A stretch of DNA of 64,000 nucleotides from an uncultured Prevotellaceae bacterium (GTDB lineage: Bacteria > Bacteroidota > Bacteroidia > Bacteroidales > Bacteroidaceae): the NCBI GenBank assembly GCA_902780635.1, contig CACZGH010000003.1, positions 1 to 64,000 on the forward strand. Reading direction: 5' to 3'. This document shows, in pieces, positions 33,749-41,681 of this stretch. Under the pieces are notes generated by a model. It was not told the DNA's origin, did not search any database, and saw only the letters and a program-made list of their open reading frames with translations. The translations under genes were made by a program, and so were the position numbers. Position 1 is the first letter of the stretch. The number at the start of each line of letters is the position of its first letter.

Positions 33749-35080
33749 TTATTTCAATTCAAACTTGACATTGTATTTTCTATGAAGCAGGTAGATGGCG
33801 ATCATCTCGATGATGTAAGCGATCAGATAGCTGAACCACAAGTATTGGGGCAAAAGGATGGACATCAGCCACAGGACGGGAATGACCGTCAGCGAGAGCG
33901 CAAAGGAGATGAACAGCGCTATCTGGTTGTAGTTGTAGAGCTTATAGACGATCATAATCGTGTAGATGTAGCAGAAGGGAATGAGACTGAAAGCGAATAC
34001 GCTCAGCGCATAGCAGCCCTCTTTTATCAGGTCAGGCTCATCGGCTCCGAAAGTCTTCACGGCAAGCTCCGGCCATATCCACACAAACAGACAGGTGAGG
34101 ACCATTGCAACGGTGATGAAATTGAACGACTTGCGCTGTACCAAGGTGAAGGCCTCATTGTCGCCCTTGCCCACCTGAATGGCTCCGAAGGTCTGTAAGG
34201 TGCGGCAGACACCTCCGAGGAAGAGGTTGTAGATCTGCAGCAGATACATACAGATGGAGAAAGCGAAGATACCTGCACGACCCAGTGTCGAAACCACGAT
34301 ACGGTTGGAGCAGAACAGTAACAGGGTCAGACAGACGGAAGCGATGGCGAGCGGCGCACCTTGTGAGATGAGGTCCTTCAGCGTGGTAAGCATACGGACT
34401 CCTTTTTCGCTCTTGAAGACCAGTCGCAGATTGTTTTTGGCAGAAAGGAAATGGAATGCCATCATAGCGATGCCCACCACGTGACCAATGACAGTAGCAG
34501 CAGAACTACTTGCTATACCCCAGCCGAGATACTTGATGAAGATGATGTCGAGGATGAGGTGAACGGCATTGTCAACAAAAATGGATAAAGACACCAACTT
34601 CGGACTACCGTCGACACTGACCATCGTGTCGGCACCCCAACACAGCAGATAGACTGGTGCGCCAAGCATCATCACACGCAGGTAGGCTTTGGTGGGCTCA
34701 AAGAGTTGCTCACTGTTGCACAACAACCTGGTGGAGGCATCGGGGAAGAACAGACCGCAGGCTGCGATTATCACACCTGCCACCAGGCAGGCTATCATCG
34801 ACACGGTGAAGATGTAAGAGGCACGCTGCAGGTTCTTCTTACCGAGTTGCATGCCCACTAACATGCCGGCACCTGTGGCCAATAACATGTTGAGGGTGAA
34901 CATGAACTGTATCATGGTACGCGATATATTGATGGCACTCACCGCGTCCTCGTTGATGAGGTTTCCCACGATGATAGCATCGATCACATTGCCCAGACAG
35001 GCCGAGAGGGCGATCAGGATGGATGACCACAAGAATACCCAAAATTCTTTGTTAAATGTTTTTCTTTCTGCTTGATTCAT
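33749..35080 (-). CDS. MATE-family efflux transporter
   Basis: A 443-residue inner-membrane protein with twelve predicted helices in two MatE halves (IGNLINEDAVSAINISRTM; later LGGVCRTLQTFGAIQVGKGD). MATE pumps export drugs or natural products using sodium or proton gradients. Start set at ATG 35080 (MNQAERKTFNKEFW), as the longer frame adds a polar, non-conserved leader. It is the first gene of the operon and ends 43 bp before the NRPS start codon, so it probably exports the NRPS product or protects the cell from it (inference). Confidence 0.92.
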   Translation of the reverse strand: MNQAERKTFNKEFWVFLWSSILIALSACLGNVIDAIIVGNLINEDAVSAINISRTMIQFMFTLNMLLATGAGMLVGMQLGKKNLQRASYIFTVSMIACLVAGVIIAACGLFFPDASTRLLCNSEQLFEPTKAYLRVMMLGAPVYLLCWGADTMVSVDGSPKLVSLSIFVDNAVHLILDIIFIKYLGWGIASSSAATVIGHVVGIAMMAFHFLSAKNNLRLVFKSEKGVRMLTTLKDLISQGAPLAIASVCLTLLLFCSNRIVVSTLGRAGIFAFSICMYLLQIYNLFLGGVCRTLQTFGAIQVGKGDNEAFTLVQRKSFNFITVAMVLTCLFVWIWPELAVKTFGADEPDLIKEGCYALSVFAFSLIPFCYIYTIMIVYKLYNYNQIALFISFALSLTVIPVLWLMSILLPQYLWFSYLIAYIIEMIAIYLLHRKYNVKFELK

Positions 35081-35168
35081 AAGACGGATAAAATTGACTT
35101 TTTCTAAATCGTTTATAAATTGATTATAGTTCTTGCTGAGTGAAGGGTGTTTGTTCCTTTCATCATTG

Positions 35169-35176
35169 CAAAGATA
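35169..35176 (-). promoter_or_regulatory. -7 box of the MATE-NRPS-symporter operon
   Basis: CAAAGATA reads TATCTTTG on the minus strand, 88 bp before the MATE start. The -33 element is not obvious, which may mean an activator is needed. Confidence 0.5.
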
Positions 35177-35334
35177 CAAGCAATTTTATCTAGTTGAATC
35201 TTTTTTTTTCTTTTTTTGTCATGTTTATTGCGACACGAACCACAGAGTGCGACAAACCTTACAACATCATGCATTTTCTGACATGTCTTACAGATTTATT
35301 GAGGTATTTGGATGGCGGAAACTAATTCTAAGGA

Positions 35335-35402
35335 CGAACATCAGCAGAGCAAATATCACTAAGAGCGAATAGCTAAATGCGAATGGCCAGCAAGTTGAGC
35401 AA
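35335..35402. repeat. ~70-bp dispersed repeat, copy 2
   Basis: Matches 20272-20342: CGAACATCAGCA, AATATCAC, AAGAGCGAATAGCTAAATGC, GAATGGCCAGCAAG. Confidence 0.7.
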
Positions 35403-35420
35403 ACGTAGAGAAACTTGAGA

Positions 35421-35504
35421 AGAAAATAAAGATTAAAAAAGGAGGAAAAAGGGAGAAAAAGGAGGAAAAAGGTGCTAAAGCACCCAGAAAAAAGAGAGAA
35501 AAAC
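35421..35504 (-). repeat. GGTGCT-TT-AGCACC repeat with polypyrimidine arms, copy 1
   Basis: Read on the minus strand it is CTCTCTTTTTTC, the hairpin GGGTGCTTTAGCACC, TTTTTCCTCC and two more CCTCC blocks. The same sequence lies in the opposite orientation at 47535-47620. The hairpin plus T-tract could terminate transcription. Confidence 0.7.
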
Positions 35505-35585
35505 ACATTTCCGTCAATCAAGTTGACGAGTAGACAAATAAACGAGTTATTCAATCTCCCCTCCTTTGGAAGGGAGGTATTATTT

Positions 35586-35610
35586 GTCGGGCTCGGAGGC
35601 CCGACCTCCT
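35586..35610. repeat. GTCGGGCTCGGAGG dispersed repeat, copy 2
   Basis: Same orientation and sequence as 7148-7173, preceded by TATTT as in the copy at 48006. Confidence 0.7.
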
Positions 35611-35700
35611 AACTAAGGAATGAATTGAGCGACATAAGAGATTGCCATTACTGATGACATATATTTTCGTCCTTTTCGTATTTTTAGATACTTTCGTACT

Positions 35701-35739
35701 CAAAAAGTATTCGGTATCGCAAATAAGGATACCGAATAC
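35701..35739 (-). terminator. Terminator of the blaI-blaR1-like operon
   Basis: GTATTCGGTATC (35707-35718) and GATACCGAATAC (35728-35739) form a perfect 12-bp stem. On the minus strand five T residues follow. It sits 24 bp past the M56 peptidase stop. Confidence 0.88.
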
Positions 35740-35762
35740 CAGTCAAATAAAAGGAGTCTTTT

Positions 35763-37367
35763 TTAGTCGAGGCGGAAGGTGATGGGCACCGTGTATTTCA
35801 CACGCACAGCCTTGCCTTCCTGCATTCCTGGAGTCCATTTAGGCATGGCTCCGACTACGCGTACCGCCTCGGCATCGAGGTAGTCGTTGACTTTTTGGAT
35901 AACGTGGATATTGCTGATTTTGCCGTCTTTCTCAACGATGAAATTGACGAGGACCCTACCCTGAATACCTGCTTTGGAGGCAGCTTCAGGATAATGGATA
36001 TTCTCTGTGAGGAATTTCATAAAAGCTTCAATTCCGCCTGGGTATTCCGGCATTTTTTCCACCACGTCGAATGCTTCCGAGTCATTGGTTTCGGTTTCCA
36101 TGTCAACCACAACGACTTCGGTGTCATCTGACGGGGCTGTCGATGGAGTAGCTTCCCATGTCGCTGTCACCACCTCGCGTGCAGCATTCTTGGTGGTGAT
36201 GAGGACAACTCCGTTCTTCCCTTCCTCACCATACATCTCGAGGGCTGCCTTGCTTTTCAGGACGTCGATATGGTCGATAGTTTTAGAGTCGAGGGCCTGC
36301 ATCTCCTCCATGCTTACACGCTTGCCGTCGATGATGATGAGAGGATTCTCCACATGGCCTTTCTTGTCATCGATAACAAAAACGCCAATGCCTTGGGTAG
36401 CTACCGTCGTGTCGGCTTTCACTTCGATGGTTTTGCCACCCACATCCACCTTTCCGGCTTTCCGGCCTTTCTTGATCATCTTCTTTTGTGGCTGTTGGTA
36501 GACATAGTCGGTGACGGTCTCGGCGTTGAGAGCCAAGAATGCGCCCAAAATGGGCAGGAGCGCAAGCAGTTTCATCCAACTCTTGCCATTGGATTTCTTA
36601 TTGTTGAGCATCATATTTATGCGGTTTTTGAGGGTACTGTGAGTAATGCCGTTGACGATGGAGTACCCACCACTGACAGCGGCCTTTTGGATAAGTAGAT
36701 AAAGATACTGCCGCAGATTGATGCCTTGAGAGAGAACAGCAGCGTCAGCCTCATACTCATGGATGGCGCGCAAGTCTTGGCGAAGCATCCATATAGCGGG
36801 GTTGAACCACTGCAGTGCTGTGAGCGTATCAACGAGGAGCACGTCAAGCGAATGCCGCTGGCGGATATGACCTCGTTCATGGGCCATGATGGCCGGGTCT
36901 TGATGTTCGAAATCTGTAATGTTGAGCACAATATAGCGCATCCAGCTGAAGGGTGCCAACGGTTTGTCGGTGACGGCGATGACGACTCCATCGTCTTGCG
37001 GGTGACGCTGGCTGTGCATGATGAGACGAATGACCTGCACGACCGACCACAGGACATGACCAACGACAAAGAACACCCCCATGAAGAACAAGACGACAAC
37101 TCCCGTTTGCCACCATGGCTGGGAAGGCTCGACGATGGCCGCCAACGGCCGTCCAACGGCAACGCTGGAATGAAGGGATGTCAAGACGACTGTATGATGG
37201 AAAGTGAAGACACAAAATGGCAACACGAACGACGCTACTGCCGTCAGGAGTAGCACCATGCGGTTGAAGCGGTGAAACGTGTCACGGCTGAGCAACAAGC
37301 GATAGAACAGGTAGAATATCGCTATCAGCACGGCAACTTTCAAGTCGTATTTCAGAAATTCCAACAT
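35763..37367 (-). CDS. BlaR1/MecR1-type M56 peptidase with plug-like and TonB C-terminal domains
   Basis: A 534-residue membrane protein. Four transmembrane segments (about 10-24, 36-52, 88-112, 266-284) flank a cytoplasmic zinc protease: HERGH at 163-167 and Glu in HEYEADAAV near 203-211. Instead of a penicillin-binding sensor, the periplasmic part has a short TonB-receptor plug-like segment (PLIIIDGKRVSMEEM, IDVLKSKAALEMYG, GVVLITTK; ~342-396) and a TonB C-terminal domain (~445-534, YPEAASKAGIQGRVLVNFIV). In the BlaR model, sensing activates the protease and inactivates BlaI. It follows the BlaI-like gene by about 45 bp. No beta-lactamase gene is nearby. Confidence 0.87.
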   Translation of the reverse strand: MLEFLKYDLKVAVLIAIFYLFYRLLLSRDTFHRFNRMVLLLTAVASFVLPFCVFTFHHTVVLTSLHSSVAVGRPLAAIVEPSQPWWQTGVVVLFFMGVFFVVGHVLWSVVQVIRLIMHSQRHPQDDGVVIAVTDKPLAPFSWMRYIVLNITDFEHQDPAIMAHERGHIRQRHSLDVLLVDTLTALQWFNPAIWMLRQDLRAIHEYEADAAVLSQGINLRQYLYLLIQKAAVSGGYSIVNGITHSTLKNRINMMLNNKKSNGKSWMKLLALLPILGAFLALNAETVTDYVYQQPQKKMIKKGRKAGKVDVGGKTIEVKADTTVATQGIGVFVIDDKKGHVENPLIIIDGKRVSMEEMQALDSKTIDHIDVLKSKAALEMYGEEGKNGVVLITTKNAAREVVTATWEATPSTAPSDDTEVVVVDMETETNDSEAFDVVEKMPEYPGGIEAFMKFLTENIHYPEAASKAGIQGRVLVNFIVEKDGKISNIHVIQKVNDYLDAEAVRVVGAMPKWTPGMQEGKAVRVKYTVPITFRLD

Positions 37368-37413
37368 ACTATCCTTATTGTATTGGTGTGTCCTATTTTA
37401 ATACAGCTATCTA

Positions 37414-37770
37414 TTATGATCGCTCTATTTGCTCGATCAATTCTTTCAATTCCTCCAGAGAAATCTTTTCGTCCTTCACGAAACTGCTGACAGCATCCAG
37501 ATAGGAGTCGTCAAAATAGCTCTTGATGACACCGGCCAGGCTCGAACGTCCATATTCCTTCTCCGACACCATCGGGAAATACTGATAGGATGTGCCAAAC
37601 TGCTTGTGCCCGAGCAACCCTTTTTTCTCCAAAATACGCACCGTTGTGGAGAGCGTATTGAAATGTGGACGTGGTTCGTCATAGTTCTCCAACAGTTCCT
37701 TGACAAACATCGGCCCATGCTGCCAGTACAAGTCCATGATTTCTTTTTCCTTACGAGTCAGTTTTTTCAT
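37414..37770 (-). CDS. BlaI/MecI-family transcriptional repressor
   Basis: A 118-residue winged-helix protein of the BlaI/MecI/CopY family: LTRKEKEIMDLYWQHGPMFV, then the recognition region HFNTLSTTVRILEKKGLL, and a C-terminal dimerisation helix (LEELKELIEQIERS). BlaI proteins bind dyad operators as dimers and are removed through the partner M56 protease, here the next gene. Two palindromes upstream (AAACTAGTTT and AACTAAAG-T-CTTTAGTT) are likely operators, so it is autoregulated. The target genes outside this pair are unknown. Confidence 0.9.
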   Translation of the reverse strand: MKKLTRKEKEIMDLYWQHGPMFVKELLENYDEPRPHFNTLSTTVRILEKKGLLGHKQFGTSYQYFPMVSEKEYGRSSLAGVIKSYFDDSYLDAVSSFVKDEKISLEELKELIEQIERS

Positions 37771-37840
37771 TGTTCGTTTTCTTTTAGTTTCACATCCATC
37801 AAATGCGTCAGTATCTTATCCAACCACAAAGTAACTAAAA

Positions 37841-37872
37841 AAACTAGTTTAATAGAACTAAAGTCTTTAGTT
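37841..37872. promoter_or_regulatory. Candidate BlaI-type operator pair
   Basis: AAACTAGTTT (37841-37850) and AACTAAAG-T-CTTTAGTT (37856-37872, perfect 8-bp arms) lie 70-100 bp upstream of the repressor start. A TTACTTTG on the minus strand near 37826-37833 is a near-match to the -7 box, so the palindromes would cover the promoter. Confidence 0.6.
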
Positions 37873-37945
37873 TTTATGGTTTATTAAGAAAATAAGGGCT
37901 CTTTTTTTAGTTGTTCACACAACAAGAGGGAAAATGTCTTGGTCT

Positions 37946-38911
37946 CTACAGCCGTAGGCCCAAAAAGGCGCGCATACGCCATTTTTGATGATGTATGGTA
38001 AGGTTCTCCACATCGCCGATATTTGTGAAGTTGTATACCATCGACAGACCATAAAAAAGGTTGCCAGTCTGACGGACCACCGCCCCACGACCAGTGATGA
38101 TGACCTCGGGAAAGTGGTAATGAAGAGGTATACGAGTGTCGCCAAGGCTCATAGAGGTATTGCTATAAACGATGAATGTAGGCAAGGCAGAGATATGCAA
38201 CAGCCAGCCTTGAGAGGGCACGAAGTTGTAACCATATCCGGCACCGATACCGATATTCGTCATCTTCAGTTCCATCTTCTGCTCCCAGTCGAGTTGAGCA
38301 TGCTGGCCCATCCCCGATGCTGCCAGCAGAAAACTGCCTGCCGACCGACGTTGGATATAGCTCTGTGTGAATGCGGCGGGATAAGAGAAATGGCGGCTAT
38401 TGAAGGCATAGTAAGCATTGAGGTTGAGCGTCTTCATTGAAAGGATGTCGGCAGGCAACTCGATGTGGTCCATACCCTCATGATCGTGCCACCCGGTGAA
38501 GTTGTGTGCGTCTTGGTAGATAAAGTCCCAGCCGAAACGCTTGCCATAGGAGTTGATATTCAGCTCATAGTCGCGATACTTCCCCATCAACTTGGCAGGA
38601 TTGAGAGCCATACTGAGAGAAAAGCCCAAATAACTGACGCCCAAACTGAGCGTGGATTTGTAGTCGGCGGTCATTTCCGATTTGAAATGCTGCCCATTAT
38701 CTATTCCCTCAGATTCAAGTTTAGCCCCCGACACGTTCAACCGTGCCTTAACAGTCCATTTGGTTTTCGGCCGCATGATATAGGCCGTGTCGATGTTGCC
38801 TTTGCGGTAGTTCACGGTCAATGCACTGTCAAAACGATGGAAGATGTTCTGCGCCGATGTGGGCAGAACCAGGGCATTCATCACAACGAGAAGTATGGTG
38901 AGTTGTTTCAT
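37946..38911 (-). CDS. DUF4421-like outer-membrane protein
   Basis: A 321-residue exported protein (MKQLTILLVVMNALVLPTSAQ) resembling the DUF4421 family. Early residues (FHRFDSALTVNYRKGNIDTAYIMRPKTKW) are typical, and the rest consists of alternating strands ending in MRAFLGLRL, as in beta-barrel outer-membrane proteins. Function of the family is not established. I chose ATG 38911 since the signal peptide begins there; a longer frame to 38968 would run into the divergent promoter of the GH51 gene. No operon partner. Confidence 0.78.
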   Translation of the reverse strand: MKQLTILLVVMNALVLPTSAQNIFHRFDSALTVNYRKGNIDTAYIMRPKTKWTVKARLNVSGAKLESEGIDNGQHFKSEMTADYKSTLSLGVSYLGFSLSMALNPAKLMGKYRDYELNINSYGKRFGWDFIYQDAHNFTGWHDHEGMDHIELPADILSMKTLNLNAYYAFNSRHFSYPAAFTQSYIQRRSAGSFLLAASGMGQHAQLDWEQKMELKMTNIGIGAGYGYNFVPSQGWLLHISALPTFIVYSNTSMSLGDTRIPLHYHFPEVIITGRGAVVRQTGNLFYGLSMVYNFTNIGDVENLTIHHQKWRMRAFLGLRL

Positions 38912-38935
38912 TATGCAAAAATAATCATTTTTCAA

Positions 38936-38965
38936 TTGATTATCCATTTTTTCTTCGTAAATTTG
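38936..38965 (+). promoter_or_regulatory. Promoter of the GH51 gene
   Basis: TTG (38936-38938) and TAAATTTG (38958-38965) are spaced 19 bp. The start codon is 70 bp downstream. Confidence 0.6.
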
Positions 38966-39035
38966 CAAAAACTCCTCGATGAATCTATCAATAAGATAAT
39001 GACGAAATCAAGTCAAAGCAAATAACACTCTAATC

Positions 39036-41474
39036 ATGACCTACAAAAACTTTCTTCTCATGGCTGGCTGTGCTGTCTTTGCTGCAGCCGTCCAAGCACA
39101 AGTGACCATCAACATCGATGCCCAGCAACGCGGGCCTAAGGTGAGCCCTATGCTCTATGGCATCTTCTACGAAGACATCAACCACGCTGCCGACGGCGGA
39201 CTATATGCCGAGCTGATCCGCAACCGCTCGTTTGAGGACGGACCACGCTTTGGCGCTCCTGCCGACATGCAGGCTTGGTCAACGTATGCTGCCGCCCCGT
39301 CGCAGATCAACACAAAGCTCATACAGCCCACGAAAAAGACGCCGCTACTCAATGCCGTGCAGCACAACGCTTTGCAACTCGACATCAAGGCATCGTCCTC
39401 CAACCCCGTCTGCTTAGTCAACGAGGGTTATTGGGGCATCAATGCCGTGCAAGGCCGCAGCTACCGCCTGTCTTTCTGGGCCAAGACCCTGAAGTATCAA
39501 GGCACCGTGAAGGCTACGCTCTGCTCAAAAGACGGTGCACAGCTTTATGCCGAGTGTGCGGTGAGCGGATTCCCCGCCAACAAAGCCAAGGGTTGGACAA
39601 AATATGAGGCCACTCTTACGGCCAACGACAACGACCCTCAGGCACAGTTTGCCCTGGTCTTCGACGGCGTGGGGCAGGTGCAACTAGATATGGTAAGTCT
39701 TTTTCCACCCACGTTCAAAAACCGAGAGAACGGTATGCGCCCCGACCTGGCCAACATGCTGTGGCAGATGCGCCCGAAGTTCATGCGCTTCCCTGGCGGC
39801 TGCTTTGTGGAGGGACAGGAGAGTCCTGACAACGCCTTCCGGTGGGAGCGTACCATCGGGCCAATAGAGGAGCGTGAGGGTCACTGGAACGTCAACTGGG
39901 GCTACCGCACCACCGACGGGCTGGGTTATCATGAGTATCTGCAACTGGCCGAAGACCTTGGCGCCAAACCACTCTTTGTGGTCAACGTAGGTTTGTGGCA
40001 CGGTGGCATGACCCCCTACGACAGCATTCAGCCCTGGATTGATGAGTGTCTGAACGCCATAGAGTATGCCAATGGCCCCATCACCTCAAAATATGGCGCC
40101 ATGCGTGCCAAGAACGGCCACCCGGAGCCTTTCGGTCTGGAATACCTGGAGGTGGGCAACGAAAACAACCAGCCTGACCCTCGCCAGCAGAGTGACCACT
40201 ATTATGAGCGTTATGATCAGTTCTACAAAGCCATCCGTGCCAAATACCCCGAGATGAAAATCATCGGCAACGTGGTGGCATGGGGCGATGACAACCCGAA
40301 GTGGAACTCCACACTGCCTGTGGACCTGCTGGATGAGCATTACTACCGCTCACCCGACTGGTTTGCTGGCGCCTTCCACAAATATGACAGCTACGACCGC
40401 CGCGGACCGAAAATCTATGTGGGTGAATATGCTGTGACCAATGGCTTCGGCAATCTGGGCAACATGAACGCCGCCTTAGGCGAGGCTGTCTATATGATGG
40501 GCATGGAGAACAACTCCGATGTCGTGGTCCTGGCTTCGTATGCGCCTATTTTCGTCAACGAGAACGACGCTCGCTGGCGCCCCGACATGATACGCTTCAG
40601 CAGCAGTCGCGTCATGGGCACACCTTCTTATTATGTGCAGCAAATGATGCCTCAGCACATCGGCACCCAAGTGTTGAAAGTCAGTCAGACCAATCCTTAT
40701 GAAGGTATGGTGCGCAAGCCGCTGACACCCAAGCAGGCCCGCGTTGGCTTCGGCACGTGGGGCACACATGCCACCTTTGAGACAGACAAAGATGTAGAAT
40801 ATATCTATGGTGACTGGACCAAGGAAGGCAACACCGTGCGCCAGACGAGTCGTAAGGAAGCCACCATCTGTCTGGAGAAAGACATCATCAACAGCGACCA
40901 CTACACCTGTAAGTTCCGCGCCCGCAGAGACGGAGGAGCCGAGGGTTTCCTCATCATCTTCAACTATGTCGATGACAAGAACTATTGTTGGCTGAACTTC
41001 GGCGGATGGGGCAACACCCAGCACGCCATCGAGCAAATCAGCAATGGTGGAAAACTGCAGACCGATATCAAACGGGGACGTGTGGAGCAGGGACGTTGGT
41101 ATGACATCACCCTGCAGGTGGCTGGCGACAGCGTGAAAGCGTGGCTCGACGACAAATTGGTCTTCGACACGGTGCTGAAACATGATGATACGAAGGGGGT
41201 CTTTTCCTCTGCCACCATCGATGAAAAGACTGGCGAAATCATCGTAAAAGTAGCAAATACGAGTGATATGGCAACCACCGCCAGCCTGAATTTGAAGAAT
41301 TTCACTCCTCGATGTGCCCGAGTGGTGCGTCTGGCAGCCAACGACGGCATGGAAGAGAACACACTCCTTGCTCCCACCAACATTCACCCTGTGGAGCAAC
41401 TGCTCTCTCCCGAGGATGACCGCGTGCTGCTCGATGTACCACCCTACTCTCTCAACATCGTCAGAATCAAGTGA
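39036..41474 (+). CDS. Secreted alpha-L-arabinofuranosidase, GH51
   Basis: An 812-residue exported enzyme (MTYKNFLLMAGCAVFAAAVQAQ) of the GH51 arabinofuranosidase type. It carries MLYGIFYEDINHAADGGLYAEL near the N-terminus, RFPGGCFVEG, the acid/base Glu376 in EVGNEN and nucleophile Glu464 in YVGEYA. A carbohydrate-binding jelly-roll is inserted at about 90-230, and a second concanavalin-like region at about 590-745 (RARRDGGAEGFLIIFNYVD). It removes arabinose side chains from arabinoxylan, arabinan or arabinogalactan. With the CE15-type esterase 3 kb downstream it points to glucuronoarabinoxylan breakdown. Confidence 0.93.
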   Translation: MTYKNFLLMAGCAVFAAAVQAQVTINIDAQQRGPKVSPMLYGIFYEDINHAADGGLYAELIRNRSFEDGPRFGAPADMQAWSTYAAAPSQINTKLIQPTKKTPLLNAVQHNALQLDIKASSSNPVCLVNEGYWGINAVQGRSYRLSFWAKTLKYQGTVKATLCSKDGAQLYAECAVSGFPANKAKGWTKYEATLTANDNDPQAQFALVFDGVGQVQLDMVSLFPPTFKNRENGMRPDLANMLWQMRPKFMRFPGGCFVEGQESPDNAFRWERTIGPIEEREGHWNVNWGYRTTDGLGYHEYLQLAEDLGAKPLFVVNVGLWHGGMTPYDSIQPWIDECLNAIEYANGPITSKYGAMRAKNGHPEPFGLEYLEVGNENNQPDPRQQSDHYYERYDQFYKAIRAKYPEMKIIGNVVAWGDDNPKWNSTLPVDLLDEHYYRSPDWFAGAFHKYDSYDRRGPKIYVGEYAVTNGFGNLGNMNAALGEAVYMMGMENNSDVVVLASYAPIFVNENDARWRPDMIRFSSSRVMGTPSYYVQQMMPQHIGTQVLKVSQTNPYEGMVRKPLTPKQARVGFGTWGTHATFETDKDVEYIYGDWTKEGNTVRQTSRKEATICLEKDIINSDHYTCKFRARRDGGAEGFLIIFNYVDDKNYCWLNFGGWGNTQHAIEQISNGGKLQTDIKRGRVEQGRWYDITLQVAGDSVKAWLDDKLVFDTVLKHDDTKGVFSSATIDEKTGEIIVKVANTSDMATTASLNLKNFTPRCARVVRLAANDGMEENTLLAPTNIHPVEQLLSPEDDRVLLDVPPYSLNIVRIK

Positions 41475-41489
41475 GTAGAGACTTTGGCT

Positions 41490-41540
41490 GACACACTCCC
41501 CCTGCCCCCTCAAACTTGGAAGGGGCAGGGGGAGTGTGTC
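41490..41540. other. Perfect 19-bp stem after the GH51 gene
   Basis: GACACACTCCCCCTGCCCC (41490-41508) pairs completely with the 19 bases at 41522-41540. No T-run follows on either strand, so intrinsic termination is doubtful. It could protect the mRNA 3' end. Part of the arm (ACACTCCCCCT) recurs at 44490. Confidence 0.6.
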
Positions 41541-41600
41541 TACAGACAAGGAAAAGGTGTGAATGCCAAAAAGATGTAGACAAAAAACACACTCACAATA

Positions 41601-41632
41601 TTTGGTGCTGTCATCAGAAATCCTTATCTTTG
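41601..41632 (+). promoter_or_regulatory. Promoter of the 41682 gene
   Basis: TTTG (41601-41604) and TATCTTTG (41625-41632) are separated by 20 bp, a full match to the Bacteroidota consensus. The ATG follows 50 bp later. Confidence 0.75.
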
Positions 41633-41681
41633 CAATTTGTAAAAACTTTTCAATATCAAATACAGACCTAATAAAAAGCGT

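Larger units (their letters stand above)
35081..35762. other. Intergenic region with several dispersed repeats
   Basis: Contains the operon promoter box, the ~70-bp repeat at 35335, the GGTGCTTTAGCACC element at 35421, the GTCGGGCTCGG repeat at 35586 and a terminator at 35701. No gene is supported. Confidence 0.55.

Noticed and set aside
35763..37770. Beta-lactam resistance locus
   Set aside because: Only regulator-type genes are present; there is no beta-lactamase or penicillin-binding sensor domain.
40476..41549. Minus-strand open frame across the GH51 gene
   Set aside because: Antisense to catalytic-domain sequence with intact motifs; no features of its own.
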